NCBI GenBank assembly: GCA_002928515.1
Contig: PERI01000001.1
Coordinates: 682,001-746,000 of the forward strand
Length of the DNA: 64,000 nt
Reading direction: 5' to 3'
Origin: Hyphomicrobium sp.
GTDB lineage: Bacteria > Pseudomonadota > Alphaproteobacteria > Rhizobiales > Hyphomicrobiaceae
In this document: positions 17,639 through 27,504 of the stretch, in pieces
How positions within the stretch are numbered: the stretch's first letter is position 1
Layout: the number at the start of each line of letters is the position of its first letter
Notes under the pieces: generated by a model
Told to the model about the DNA's origin: nothing
Database searches by the model: none
Seen by the model: only the letters and a program-made list of their open reading frames with translations
Made by a program: the position numbers and the translations under genes

Positions 17639-18748
17639 ATGTCTCGCCCGCCGTTCACTCCCATCATCGAAGCGTTACCTCCACTCGTGCCGTTTATTGG
17701 GCCTGAGGCTATGGAGCGCGCGCGCGGTCGCGCATTTCAAGCGCGGCTCGGTGCCAATGAAAATGTTTTTGGTCCATCGCTACATGCGCTCGCCATCATG
17801 CGCGAGGCTGTCAATGGCAACTGGATGTACTCGGACCCTGAGAACTACGAACTGCGCTCCGCGATTTCGAAATTTCACTGCGTTTCGATTGATAACGTGG
17901 TCGTTGGCGAAGGCATCGATGGATTGCTCGGGCTGACGTGTCAGCTTTTTATCGTTCCCGGCGATCGCGTTGTGATGACCCAAGGGTCATACCCGACTTT
18001 TAATTTTCATGTCCTTGCACACGGCGGCAAAGTCGTTGGCTGCCCCATGTTAGATTTCAAAGAAGACTTGCAAGGCATGGCGCAAGTCGCACGAGATACC
18101 CGAGCGAAACTTATCTACGTTTCAAATCCAAACAGTCCAATGGGTACTTGTTGGACCGGTGCGGAGCTTGCGCGCTGGATTTCCGACCTCCCCAAAGGTG
18201 TGCTTCTTATACTAGATGAGGCCTACTGCGATACAGCGCCAGTTGGAATCTCTCCGATTATGGATACGAGCAACGCTCAGGTGGTCCACTACCGCACGTT
18301 CTCTAAAGCGTACGGTATGGCGGGTGCGCGCATTGGATATGCCATTGCACACGTTGATCTCATCGCAGCCTTCGATAAGGTTCGCAATCACTACGGTATC
18401 AATCGAATTGGGCAACTCGGCGCGCGTGCGGCACTGGAGGATCAGAGCTATCTGTCTTCAGTCGTGCAGAAAATTGACCGTGCGCGCATTAGGATTTCAC
18501 AGATCGCAACAGATCACGGGTTGCGCACAGTGGCTTCGGCGGCGAGTTTTGTGGCCATCGATTGCGGTCATGACGGCGAGTTTGCGAAGCGCGTTTTGGA
18601 CGGCTTAATCCTGCGAGATGTTTTTGCTCGCAAACCGTCGGTGCCACCTCTCGATCGCTTCATTCGGGTTTCATGTGGACGAGATGAAGATTTAGACGTT
18701 TTTGAGAAGGCCTTGTCTGCGGCGCTCGCCGATGCGCGTTCTCGCTAG
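17639..18748 (+). CDS. PLP-dependent aminotransferase, histidinol-phosphate aminotransferase-like
   Basis: A fold-type I aminotransferase of 369 residues. The substrate loop RLGANENVFGPS, the cofactor region SNPNSPMGT, and LDEAYCD (PLP pyridine contact by Asp) are present. So is the Schiff-base lysine in FSKAYGMAGARIGY and the carboxylate-binding arginine in RFIRVSCG. This is the HisC/aromatic aminotransferase subgroup. No other his genes are nearby and a TetR/MFS pair adjoins it, so a role outside histidine synthesis is possible. Its stop overlaps the end of the convergent TetR gene by four bases. Confidence 0.88.
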   Translation: MSRPPFTPIIEALPPLVPFIGPEAMERARGRAFQARLGANENVFGPSLHALAIMREAVNGNWMYSDPENYELRSAISKFHCVSIDNVVVGEGIDGLLGLTCQLFIVPGDRVVMTQGSYPTFNFHVLAHGGKVVGCPMLDFKEDLQGMAQVARDTRAKLIYVSNPNSPMGTCWTGAELARWISDLPKGVLLILDEAYCDTAPVGISPIMDTSNAQVVHYRTFSKAYGMAGARIGYAIAHVDLIAAFDKVRNHYGINRIGQLGARAALEDQSYLSSVVQKIDRARIRISQIATDHGLRTVASAASFVAIDCGHDGEFAKRVLDGLILRDVFARKPSVPPLDRFIRVSCGRDEDLDVFEKALSAALADARSR

Positions 18749-19473
18749 ATTTTCTTTCGGTTAGATTGTTTTATTTTATGAAACGAGGGGTGTGGCTGCG
18801 AAATTTTGTGCTTGTTTTCGTATGTCGTTTTTACGCCGACGATCAGCAGGTTGAGCGCTGTTTCAAAAACCGTTTCAGCGCCAAGCTCTTGGAATATGGG
18901 CAACAATCGACGCGTCAAAGTAAACTGATCGAGGTCTTTGATCTCAGATAAACTTTGTGCAGATGGCAAGCCAAGAAGCCCACACACTTCTCCGGTGCAT
19001 AGTCCGAGGACGGACGCATAGGTCGCGCAACCTACTGCTGGAATTTGTGCTTCCGGAATTCCAGCATCCGCGAGTGCCCGGTGCCAGTGTTCGGCAATCA
19101 TTAAATCGCGAGGTCCGCTGGTCCAGAACCGCAAAAGAAGCGGAAAGGCTTGAGGATAGCGTTTGGCGAGACTGCGGTATTGGCGCGCTAGTTCGACTAA
19201 TCGCTTGTCCCACTTCTGCTTTTCGCTCGGCGCTTGGATTTCTGAGTGCAAGCGCTCCGTTATCGCGCGTTCCAATCCCTCTTTGGATCCGAAGCGATAG
19301 ATGAGGGTTGCGGCGTCACAGCCGATTGCGCGCGCCGCGCATCGCAAGCTGAAATCATCTAGACCTCCACGCTCAATCTCGGCTAGCGACGCCTCGACGA
19401 GATCGGCTTCTACGAGCCCGCGCTGTCCTCTTGGGTGCTTTTTTTTCATCACTGTTGAAATAGGCTTGCGCAT
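18745..19473 (-). CDS. TetR/AcrR-family transcriptional regulator
   Basis: The 242-residue protein starts with a basic tail, then a TetR helix-turn-helix at about residues 20-65. The block is ADLVEASLAEIERGGLDDFSLRCAARAIG, then DAATLIYRFGSKEGL. The C-terminal ligand domain is helical and not closely assignable. It is divergent from the MFS transporter at 19522 with only 48 bases between, and the palindrome at 19487-19510 lies exactly there. The likely role is repression of the exporter and itself until a ligand binds. A second ATG at 19449 is possible. Confidence 0.9.
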   Translation of the reverse strand: MRKPISTVMKKKHPRGQRGLVEADLVEASLAEIERGGLDDFSLRCAARAIGCDAATLIYRFGSKEGLERAITERLHSEIQAPSEKQKWDKRLVELARQYRSLAKRYPQAFPLLLRFWTSGPRDLMIAEHWHRALADAGIPEAQIPAVGCATYASVLGLCTGEVCGLLGLPSAQSLSEIKDLDQFTLTRRLLPIFQELGAETVFETALNLLIVGVKTTYENKHKISQPHPSFHKIKQSNRKKI

Positions 19474-19486
19474 GACAATCAGAGCG

Positions 19487-19510
19487 GTTATTTCAACGCT
19501 GTTGAATAAC
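19487..19510. promoter_or_regulatory. Palindromic operator between TetR and MFS genes
   Basis: The arms GTTATTTCAAC (19487-19497) and GTTGAATAAC (19501-19510) surround GCT and are inverted copies apart from one missing base. A further half site, GTTGAAATA, occurs at 19453-19461 inside the TetR start region. Position and spacing fit a TetR-dimer operator that controls both divergent genes. Binding is inferred, not shown. Confidence 0.65.
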
Positions 19511-19521
19511 GGAGTTCGGGG

Positions 19522-20727
19522 ATGCCTTCAAGCTCAACATATGAATTGAGCTCGTCTGACCGTCGGCGCAGCTTGGCAGCTGTTATCGCTGCGTCGTTCA
19601 GCGTTGGCATCGCCTTCGGCATTGGTTTTCCGCTGACCGCGATTACCCTTGAGGCATGGGGCGAGCCTAAATGGATGATCGGTCTTGCGGGCGCTGCGCC
19701 CGCGATCGCTATTTTATTTGCACTTCCCATTTTGCCATGGGCCATTCGAAAGCTCGGTGCGGTCGTCGCGATGACAGGCGGGGCCATTCTTGCCGGATTG
19801 GGTTTTATTGCGCTCGCATTTGTCAATGACGGCGTGACTTGGATCGCTGTTCGTCTTGTGATGAGCATCGGTTTGGCTGGACCTTGGCTCGCAGGCGAGA
19901 CCTGGATCAATCTCGTTGCACGTGATGAAACGCGCGGGCGTGTCATCGCACTTTATGCAATGGCTTTTTTTACCGGGTTTGCCTTGGGACCATTGGTCCT
20001 CTCCACATTCGGCACCACAGGGATGGCACCATTTCTGATAGGCTCTATCGGCACTGTCGTGGCGTGTCTGCCCATTATTGTAGCGCGGAATTTAGCGCCA
20101 GATTTATCGCAGCGCGCTCATCACAACGCATTCTCCGCCGTGCACTTGGCACCGATTGGGATGGTGTGTGCCTTCATGAGTGGGTTTGCTGAAACGAGCT
20201 ACCTATCATTAATACCCAATGTGGGGCTTGCTGCAGGTCTTGATGAGGCGCGCGCTATCGGTCTGCTGAGTTTGATTACGATCGGGGGCATTGCTCTACA
20301 GTTTCCGCTTGGCTGGCTATCCGACAAGATTTCTCGGCTTACGGTGACATTTGGGCTGGCGATAGTGTTCGTCGCTTTATCACTCGCGCTTCCGTTTGTG
20401 TTGGGTATGCCTTTGGCTGCTAGCCTTTTGGTGTTGCTATTGGGCGGGGTCATTCTTGGGTTTTATTCCGTTGGCCTGATGATCGTTGGCGAGGTGGTCG
20501 AACCCCAGAATTTGGCTGTGGCCAATGCTGGATTTCTGGTTCTGTATCAATTGGGCTCTATCGTTGGGCCAGCTTCTGCTGGTGCAGCGATGACCTATTC
20601 GCCAGTGTTTGGTTTTGTCGCGACCGTGTGCATCTTGATGCTGATATCGGGTGTTGGTTTGTGGAGACTGAGCCGTAAATCTCGGTCGCAGAGAGTTGGC
20701 GCTCCAGTTTCAGACCTTGATGGTTAA
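19522..20727 (+). CDS. MFS transporter, YcaD-like
   Basis: A 401-residue major facilitator with about twelve hydrophobic segments. The segment SIGLAGPWLAGETWINLVAR, then RGRVIALYAMAFFTGFALGP, is the pattern of the YcaD/UMF1-like subgroup. Between helices 8 and 9 it has PLGWLSDKISRL, the cytoplasmic MFS motif. The substrate is unknown. The gene is divergent from a TetR regulator with a shared operator, so a drug or metabolite exporter induced by its substrate is the natural reading. The C-terminal tail is short and basic. Confidence 0.88.
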   Translation: MPSSSTYELSSSDRRRSLAAVIAASFSVGIAFGIGFPLTAITLEAWGEPKWMIGLAGAAPAIAILFALPILPWAIRKLGAVVAMTGGAILAGLGFIALAFVNDGVTWIAVRLVMSIGLAGPWLAGETWINLVARDETRGRVIALYAMAFFTGFALGPLVLSTFGTTGMAPFLIGSIGTVVACLPIIVARNLAPDLSQRAHHNAFSAVHLAPIGMVCAFMSGFAETSYLSLIPNVGLAAGLDEARAIGLLSLITIGGIALQFPLGWLSDKISRLTVTFGLAIVFVALSLALPFVLGMPLAASLLVLLLGGVILGFYSVGLMIVGEVVEPQNLAVANAGFLVLYQLGSIVGPASAGAAMTYSPVFGFVATVCILMLISGVGLWRLSRKSRSQRVGAPVSDLDG

Positions 20728-20818
20728 CCAAATGTTATCTGCCAAAAGCTAAATTCCAACTCAAGCGGTGCAATGCGTTTTGCCCGCATAGCTCAAATGC
20801 TGACGCGGAAGTCTTGCC

Positions 20819-21127
20819 ATGATGCGCTCACTGCTATCATTTTTTTCGCTGCTCGCATTCGGTGTGATGGCGGCGACCGTGATCGTCGCGCTTATGCCTT
20901 GGCTCTCGGGCCGTACCACCGGCGATGCCGTGGTGGCGGGCCCGGCCACCCTACATTTTGAATCGCTATTGCTCGGCGTCGTGTTGGGACTGTTCTTAGG
21001 GACACTGACGCGTTTGAACTGGAGCGATATTCCCCGCCGCATCGTGACTTGGTTCATGGTGCGTGAGCGTGAGTTTTTTTATTACGCGCTGATCTTGGGT
21101 TGTTTAGCTGTGCTCTTGTTCTATTGA
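20819..21127 (+). CDS. Small inner-membrane hypothetical protein
   Basis: The 102-residue protein has three hydrophobic segments, about 5-27, 45-62 and 83-101. The amphipathic link WSDIPRRIVTWFMVREREFFYY precedes the last. Nothing assigns a function. It may follow the MFS gene in one transcript (91-base gap) and ends just before a terminator shared with glnA. Confidence 0.65.
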   Translation: MMRSLLSFFSLLAFGVMAATVIVALMPWLSGRTTGDAVVAGPATLHFESLLLGVVLGLFLGTLTRLNWSDIPRRIVTWFMVREREFFYYALILGCLAVLLFY

Positions 21128-21138
21128 CGAGACGAACA

Positions 21139-21164
21139 AAAGGGCGGCCTCTCAGCCGCCCTTT
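21139..21164. terminator. Bidirectional terminator
   Basis: Perfect 10-bp stem AAAGGGCGGC (21139-21148) / GCCGCCCTTT (21155-21164) with a six-base loop. It lies between the plus-strand membrane protein gene and glnA on the minus strand, so it probably serves both transcripts, although the U-runs are short. Confidence 0.75.
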
Positions 21165-21191
21165 CAAATAGTGCCCCAATAATCTTGTCGC

Positions 21192-22601
21192 TTAGACCGA
21201 GTAGTACATGTCGTACTCAACCGGATGCGGCGTCATTTCATAACGCATGTTCTCTTCCATGCGCAGTGCAATGTACGCATCGATCATGTCGTCGTTCATT
21301 ACGCCGCCCTTCTTGAGGAACTCGCGGTCTTTGTCGAGGCTTTCGAGGGCTTCTCGCAGACTGCCTGCAACCGTTGGAATCTTGGCGAGTTCTGCTGGCG
21401 GCAGATCGTACAAGTTCTTGTCCATGGCAGCGCCTGGGTCGATCTTGTTTTGAATGCCGTCAAGACCCGCCATGAGCATCGCTGTGAATGCCAAGTACGG
21501 GTTCGCGCCCGGATCCGGGAAGCGGACTTCGATACGCTTTGCTTTCGGGTTCGACACGTGCGGAATGCGGCACGATGCCGACCGGTTGCGCGCTGAGTAG
21601 GCCAAAAGCACAGGAGCTTCATAGCCAGGTACCAGTCGCTTATAGGAGTTTGTAAGTGGGTTCGTGAATGCGTTGATGGCTTTGGCGTGTTTCAGGATGC
21701 CGCCGATGTAGAACAAGCACATTTCCGAAAGATCGGCGTACTTATCGCCCGCAAACATCGGTTGGCCGCCCTTCCAGATCGACTGGTGGACGTGCATGCC
21801 CGAACCGTTATCGCCAAAAATTGGTTTCGGCATAAACGTCGCGGTTTTTCCATAGGCCTGCGAAACAGAATGCACCACATACTTATAGATCTGCATGTGA
21901 TCGGCCATTTGAATCATGGGGCCGAACTTCACGCCGAGTTCGTGCTGTGCTGCTGCAACCTCGTGGTGATGCTTTTCGACAGTCACGCCCATTTCGATGA
22001 GGACCGAGAGCATTTCCGAACGGATATCTTGGCACGAGTCGATTGGCGGTACGGGGAAGTACCCGCCCTTGACGCGCGGACGGTGGCCCAAGTTGCCCAT
22101 TTCCATGTCGGCAGACGTGTTGGTTGGCAACTCGTTGCTGTCAACCTTGAAGCCAACCGAATACATATCGGCTGAGAATTTCACGTCGTCGAAGATAAAG
22201 AATTCAGCTTCAGGACCGAAAAAGACCTTATCGCCGATTCCAAGCGACATCATGTACGCTTCGGCTTTTTTGGCAATGCCGCGCGGATCGCGCTCGTAGA
22301 GTTGACCGGTCGATGGCTCAAGGACGTCACAGAAAATGGCGACGGTGGTTTGAGCAAAAAATGGATCGATATGTGCCGAGGCTGGGTCTGGCATCAAAAG
22401 CATGTCAGAGGCTTCGATCGACTTCCAGCCCGCGATCGATGATCCGTCGAAGGCGTAGCCATCGCTGAACATATCTTCGTCACAGCAGCTGACGTCCGCC
22501 GTCACGTGCTGCATTTTACCTTTGGTATCGGTAAAACGCAGGTCAACGAATTTAGCTTCCTTGTCTTTGATAAACTTCAAGACGTCACTGGCGGTCTTCA
22601 T
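21192..22601 (-). CDS. glnA: Glutamine synthetase type I
   Basis: GlnA makes glutamine from glutamate, ammonia and ATP; the dodecamer is the main ammonium-assimilating enzyme. The 469 residues have the FDGSSIAGW motif (51-59) and the metal-binding [11 protein letters not shown] region (128-138). [10 protein letters not shown] (265-274) and the adenylylation site NLYDLPP with Tyr398 follow, so GlnE control is expected. The ATG at 22601 follows AGGGGAG; an in-frame GTG two codons earlier is less likely. It lies 96 bases after glnB on the same strand and shares its nitrogen-controlled promoter. Confidence 0.98.
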   Translation of the reverse strand: MKTASDVLKFIKDKEAKFVDLRFTDTKGKMQHVTADVSCCDEDMFSDGYAFDGSSIAGWKSIEASDMLLMPDPASAHIDPFFAQTTVAIFCDVLEPSTGQLYERDPRGIAKKAEAYMMSLGIGDKVFFGPEAEFFIFDDVKFSADMYSVGFKVDSNELPTNTSADMEMGNLGHRPRVKGGYFPVPPIDSCQDIRSEMLSVLIEMGVTVEKHHHEVAAAQHELGVKFGPMIQMADHMQIYKYVVHSVSQAYGKTATFMPKPIFGDNGSGMHVHQSIWKGGQPMFAGDKYADLSEMCLFYIGGILKHAKAINAFTNPLTNSYKRLVPGYEAPVLLAYSARNRSASCRIPHVSNPKAKRIEVRFPDPGANPYLAFTAMLMAGLDGIQNKIDPGAAMDKNLYDLPPAELAKIPTVAGSLREALESLDKDREFLKKGGVMNDDMIDAYIALRMEENMRYEMTPHPVEYDMYYSV

Positions 22602-22697
22602 AGGCACTCCCCTGGATTAAACTTGTCCGGATCGAAACTGGTCGTTGATCCCAACTTGAAGCTTGTGCGGGTGCACGTTCAAGCCGGATGGGCTGTG

Positions 22698-23138
<441 letters not shown>

Positions 23139-23325
23139 TTACAATTACTTAGCATCACTCGCTGAGCTCTTGGCCCTGCGATTAGGAGCTTGATAGCCTA
23201 AAAACAGGGCCAATAGATTAAAAAGTAGGCACGCTTTTCATGTTCAATCGGTGAAGGTTGTTAAACGCATATTCTTCTGCGAGGCCTGGGGGCAGTTGGA
23301 TTGGGTCCGCTATCGAGAGGCAAGA

Positions 23326-24876
23326 GTGACAGAACTGCTGACGACCTTGGAAATGGCGGAAGCCGATCGGCTGGCAGCAACCAGTGGCATATCTCCGGAA
23401 ACGCTGATGGAGAATGCAGGTCGCGCAGTTGCTGACGCAGTTATTAGGCGCGCTGTGCGAGGGACGACTGTCGTCGTGTTCGTGGGGCCAGGTCACAATG
23501 GTGGCGATGGATTCGTTGCGGCCAGGGTGCTCATTAAGCAAGGTTTTGAAGTCCGCCTGGCGATCCTTGGAGACGTTCATGCGTTGCGCGGGGATGCTGC
23601 GACGATGGCCAGCCGCTATCAAGGCGAGATCGTTCAAGCCTCACCGGAATGGGTGCGAGGTGCTGGGGTGATCGTCGATGCACTATACGGTGCGGGGCTT
23701 TCGCGACCACTTTCTGGTGATGCAGCCAATTTGGTTGACGCTATCAACGCCAGTGGCGTCCCCGTCATATCGGTCGATGTCCCCAGTGGCCTCGATGGCA
23801 CCAGTGGGAAAGCGAACGGGCCAGTCGTTCAGGCCACCGAATGCATTACTTTTTTCCGCAAAAAGCCAGGGCATGTCTTGCTTCCGGGGCGCTCATTATG
23901 TGGTGCCGTTAGCGTTGCAGACATCGGAATACCAACAACAGTGCTTGATGATATCGCTCCTAAAGTATTTGAGAATTCACCTGCTGTCTGGCGCGAGAAT
24001 TTCCCGCGACCGCGTCTTGATTCACACAAGTATCAGCGTGGGCATGTCGTGGTTGTTTCTGGGCCACCTGACCAAACTGGCGCTGCACGGCTCGCCGCAC
24101 GAGGTGCGCTGCGGGCTGGTGCAGGGTTGGTCACTGTCATAGGCACGCCTGCTGCCACTGCAATCAACGCCACACATCTCACAGCCATTATGGTGCAAAG
24201 CGTTTCTGGACCTCGCGCCATCGATGCATTTCTAAGAGATGCGCGACGCAATGCTGTCGTTATTGGGCCTGGAGCATCGGTTGGGCCAAATACCGCTGCG
24301 GATGTATGCGCGATTTTGCAATCTAGTGCCGCTGTCGTTCTTGATGCCGACGCGCTGACATCTTTTTCGACTGGACTGGGTGCGGCAGACGAAGTGCGTG
24401 GAGGCTTCGGTTTTCTTGTCAGCACTGCGGAAGATCAGCCATCACCTTGCATGCTGTTTCGCACCATCGCCGCTCGACAGGCGCCTGTTGTCATGACGCC
24501 CCATGACGGCGAGTTTAAAAAATTATTTGGCGATATGCCGGGTTGCAAACTCGATCGCACGCGTGCCGCCGCTAAGTTGAGCGGAGCAATTGTGGTCTTG
24601 AAGGGTCCCGATACCGTCGTTGCCGCTCCAGATGGCCGAGCTGTGATCAACAGCAACGCGCCACCCTGGTTAGCAACGGCGGGGTCAGGCGATGTGCTGT
24701 CAGGGCTTATCGCGGGATTGATGGCCCAAGGCATGCTTGCTTTTGAAGCTGCATGTGCGGGTGTTTGGCTGCATGGCGCGGCAGCGGATGCATTTGGGCC
24801 GGGTTTGATCGCAGAGGATTTGCCAGAAAGTCTGCCTCGAGTTCTCCGCGCGCTTTATGAGCAAACAACACATTAA
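23326..24876 (+). CDS. nnr: Bifunctional NAD(P)H-hydrate epimerase / ADP-dependent dehydratase
   Basis: Nnr repairs hydrated NAD(P)H. The N-terminal half is the YjeF_N epimerase, with VFVGPGHNGGDGFVAAR (P-loop-like). VIVDALYGAGLSRPLSG and the base-binding ISVDVPSGLDG follow. The C-terminal half is the ribokinase-like dehydratase with GHVVVVSGPPDQTGAARLA, VMTPHDGEFKKLF and the closing WLATAGSGDVLSGLIAG. Length (516 residues) fits. The GTG at 23326 behind GAGAGGCAAGA gives the family N-terminus VTELLTTLEMAEADRL; the ORF's earlier GTG at 23251 does not. The stop overlaps the convergent thioesterase by four bases. Confidence 0.94.
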   Translation: MTELLTTLEMAEADRLAATSGISPETLMENAGRAVADAVIRRAVRGTTVVVFVGPGHNGGDGFVAARVLIKQGFEVRLAILGDVHALRGDAATMASRYQGEIVQASPEWVRGAGVIVDALYGAGLSRPLSGDAANLVDAINASGVPVISVDVPSGLDGTSGKANGPVVQATECITFFRKKPGHVLLPGRSLCGAVSVADIGIPTTVLDDIAPKVFENSPAVWRENFPRPRLDSHKYQRGHVVVVSGPPDQTGAARLAARGALRAGAGLVTVIGTPAATAINATHLTAIMVQSVSGPRAIDAFLRDARRNAVVIGPGASVGPNTAADVCAILQSSAAVVLDADALTSFSTGLGAADEVRGGFGFLVSTAEDQPSPCMLFRTIAARQAPVVMTPHDGEFKKLFGDMPGCKLDRTRAAAKLSGAIVVLKGPDTVVAAPDGRAVINSNAPPWLATAGSGDVLSGLIAGLMAQGMLAFEAACAGVWLHGAAADAFGPGLIAEDLPESLPRVLRALYEQTTH

Positions 24877-25427
24877 AAAGTGCGACCTTGGCGCAAGGTT
24901 TCGTCGGTTTTCAAGAATGCTTCGATCTCAGCCGTTTGATCAGGGCTTTCTGCGAAAATGTCGATGGCGCGCATCAATTCTGTAATCGGAACAAAGCTTT
25001 TTGTCGTGCGGTCGTATAAACCACCTTTGAACAAGGCGCGGGCGGCAATCTGGCCATCACGCGGGCCTCCACTAAAAATGAAGATTTGCTCCATCACAAC
25101 TTGTGATGTCGTCCAACACGCGAGCTTTGTTTGCAGGCGGAATTGTTGAAGTGGTCGCAGTTCGCGCTGGAACCTCATTGTTATGGCGCTTGCAATCGGC
25201 GTCCAGCGCCGCTGCATCACTTGCTGCCACAGGCCGGAGCGGACCATGACATCCAACCGTCCAAGATCCATCAACGTCAAATACCGACCGTTGTTCATGT
25301 GCATGGAGAGATCGAGGTCATGTGGCCAGACGCGAAAAGTTATGTTGGATGCATCGTGTGGCAGGTTCAAGTGACCGCGCCATCGAGCCGTTAGCAACAG
25401 CCAAAAAAGGCGTATCCATAGGTTCAT
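24873..25427 (-). CDS. Hotdog-fold thioesterase
   Basis: A 184-residue protein of the 4-hydroxybenzoyl-CoA thioesterase-like type. The catalytic-helix region reads VWPHDLDLSMHMNNGRYLTLMDLGR, with the typical HMNN(G/A)RY motif. A hydrophobic N-terminal segment (about residues 3-17) suggests membrane attachment, as in the eukaryotic THEM6-like subgroup. The acyl-CoA substrate is unknown. It converges on nnr with a four-base overlap and is divergent from the TPR gene. Confidence 0.85.
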   Translation of the reverse strand: MNLWIRLFWLLLTARWRGHLNLPHDASNITFRVWPHDLDLSMHMNNGRYLTLMDLGRLDVMVRSGLWQQVMQRRWTPIASAITMRFQRELRPLQQFRLQTKLACWTTSQVVMEQIFIFSGGPRDGQIAARALFKGGLYDRTTKSFVPITELMRAIDIFAESPDQTAEIEAFLKTDETLRQGRTF

Positions 25428-25594
25428 ACGTACAGCCTCTCGTCTCATCGCATTGCATTACTGCCGGCGTCAGTTCGATGCCTATCAAGTACTTGATAAT
25501 TATGATTGATGCAGATCTAACTCTAGACCGTCACGCAGACATAATGTTTGGTTATGCCAATATAGAGTCGCGACGGAATTTAATCCGAGGAGCC

Positions 25595-27355
25595 ATGCGT
25601 CGGCATTTGAAGTATCGAGTGAAGCCAATATTCCTGGTGGCTCTTCTGCCATTTATCGAGGTCTTTTCACCGAGCGCGTTTGCGGGTGAAACACAGGCAC
25701 CGGTTTCAAAAGCGGAGGAGGCAGCTCTGGAACTCGTGCGTGGTAATGCCGGGCAGGCCATCGCTGCATATACCGAAGCGCTCAAGGATGCCGGTCTTGC
25801 GAACGACAGGCGCGCGACACTCCTCAACGATCGCGCCGTTGCGTATGTGCGAATGGGACAACCTAAATTAGCGATAGAAGACTACAATAAGGCCTTGCAA
25901 ATTTTTGCTGAGTATCCGGCAGCATACAATAATCGTGGAAATTTATTGCTTGCGCTCGATAATGCGACCGAAGCTTTGAAAGATTTTGATCGCGCCATTT
26001 TGCTCGCACCTGGATATGCGGCAGCTTACTCCAATCGGGCGACGGCTAAAGTAAAGCTCGGCAAATTCAAAGATGCCATTCAGGATTATACGAAAGCTAT
26101 CGAACTCATGCCTTCGAGTGCGCCGCCGTTGTCCGGGCGTGGCCTTGCGTTTTTAGCAACCGGAAAGCCGCATGCGGCAATACGAGATTTTTCGCGTGCT
26201 GTACAAGCCGATGCGCGATTTGCATCTGCTTATCGCAATCGCGCCGAAGCGCGTGTGAATGTCGAACAAAGCACTGAGGCGATCGAGGATCTTTCGCGTG
26301 CTCTCGCCTTCGATCCGAGTAACGGTGAAATTTATGTCGTGCGTGGCTATGCTTATTTGTCTGCGAGCAATGCGGCTTCTGCGATAAAAGATTTTACGCG
26401 CGCCATCGAATTGGACCCAAAGCTCGTTTCAGCCTACCAAGGTCGCGGCTTAGCCAATGGGCTTGCCGAGGCATTCGAAGATGCGTTTGCCGACCTCAAT
26501 CGTGCGATTGAACTTGATCCCCGCTCGGCAACAGCTTTTGCCTATCGTGCTTTCGTTTACAAGCAAGATGGTCAACCCGATGTTGGGCTGAAAGATATAG
26601 AAACAGCCCTCAAACTTGATCCTGACAATGCAGATGCCTTTTGGGTGCGTGGGGAGATTTCGGAATTACAAGGACAGACCGAAGCCGCGATCCAAGATTT
26701 GCGAAAAGCGTTGGGGATGAAACCCAGTTTGATACTTGCTGCCGACGCTTTGACGCGGCTCGGCGTTGGGGCAGATGTCAGTGAGGATCGCGATGTGCCA
26801 GGGCTGGGAATTGACAGTTGGCGCGTTGTCGTTCGTTCCAATAGTTATTATGCGGTGAGCGATGACTATCCAGGCGTTCGTGTACCTCTCGAAATGTTGG
26901 GCGAGGGACAACCGAAGCTGAGCCTGTGGGACATTCAAAAACCGCCTCATGCCAGTTATGGCGTCTTGCATTATTCGGGCGGAACAGTGCTTGGAAAAAA
27001 TGGTTCAGAAGAAGCTGAACTAGCTGCTATCATAGATATAGAGAGCGGCAAAGTTATTGGCATTCAACCTCATCGCCAAGGTGCGCGGGTAGCGAGATGG
27101 CAGTGGGAGGAAGACCGCCTGCAAGTCGCGAGTGTCGATGGCGTGACCGATGAGTTTGTCTTGCGTGCGATGCGACCGGCACCAACGGCGCCATTGGCTT
27201 CGGGCCAGCGTCGGACATACGGTGTGGATGGTGAAAGCAGCGCTTCTTGGGCGCCTTGGGATCAGCCGGTCGGCGGCGTAGGCCGATCCAATCGTCAAGC
27301 CAAGCGTGCGCAAAAGAAGCCGAAGTCTTTGTTTGATTTACTGTTTAACAATTGA
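25595..27355 (+). CDS. Secreted tetratricopeptide-repeat protein
   Basis: The 586-residue protein has a signal peptide (to about SAFAGETQ). Roughly ten TPR units follow between residues 45 and 390, each with the A-x-x-x-x-x-G-x-x-x-x-A-x-x-D-(F/Y)-x-x-A-(I/L) pattern. Examples are NRGNLLLALDNATEALKDFD and KLGKFKDAIQDYTKAIELMP. The last 190 residues form a beta-rich unit with DDYPGVRVPLEMLGEG, ending in a basic tail. The ATG at 25595 has CCGAGGA; the long upstream frame overlaps the thioesterase promoter. It probably scaffolds a periplasmic complex; the partner is unknown. Confidence 0.82.
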   Translation: MRRHLKYRVKPIFLVALLPFIEVFSPSAFAGETQAPVSKAEEAALELVRGNAGQAIAAYTEALKDAGLANDRRATLLNDRAVAYVRMGQPKLAIEDYNKALQIFAEYPAAYNNRGNLLLALDNATEALKDFDRAILLAPGYAAAYSNRATAKVKLGKFKDAIQDYTKAIELMPSSAPPLSGRGLAFLATGKPHAAIRDFSRAVQADARFASAYRNRAEARVNVEQSTEAIEDLSRALAFDPSNGEIYVVRGYAYLSASNAASAIKDFTRAIELDPKLVSAYQGRGLANGLAEAFEDAFADLNRAIELDPRSATAFAYRAFVYKQDGQPDVGLKDIETALKLDPDNADAFWVRGEISELQGQTEAAIQDLRKALGMKPSLILAADALTRLGVGADVSEDRDVPGLGIDSWRVVVRSNSYYAVSDDYPGVRVPLEMLGEGQPKLSLWDIQKPPHASYGVLHYSGGTVLGKNGSEEAELAAIIDIESGKVIGIQPHRQGARVARWQWEEDRLQVASVDGVTDEFVLRAMRPAPTAPLASGQRRTYGVDGESSASWAPWDQPVGGVGRSNRQAKRAQKKPKSLFDLLFNN

Positions 27356-27504
27356 CGTCGGATGCGCACGATCGCTTCTGTGATCCATATCCTGTTTGTT
27401 GGCGTTGTCATCTCCAATGCGGTGATGCGTGCAATTGCTGGAAGGCTTCGGCCTACCCCACCCCAGTTTTGCCCGTGTCGCCGCAGTGATTTCCGGACAT
27501 TTTT

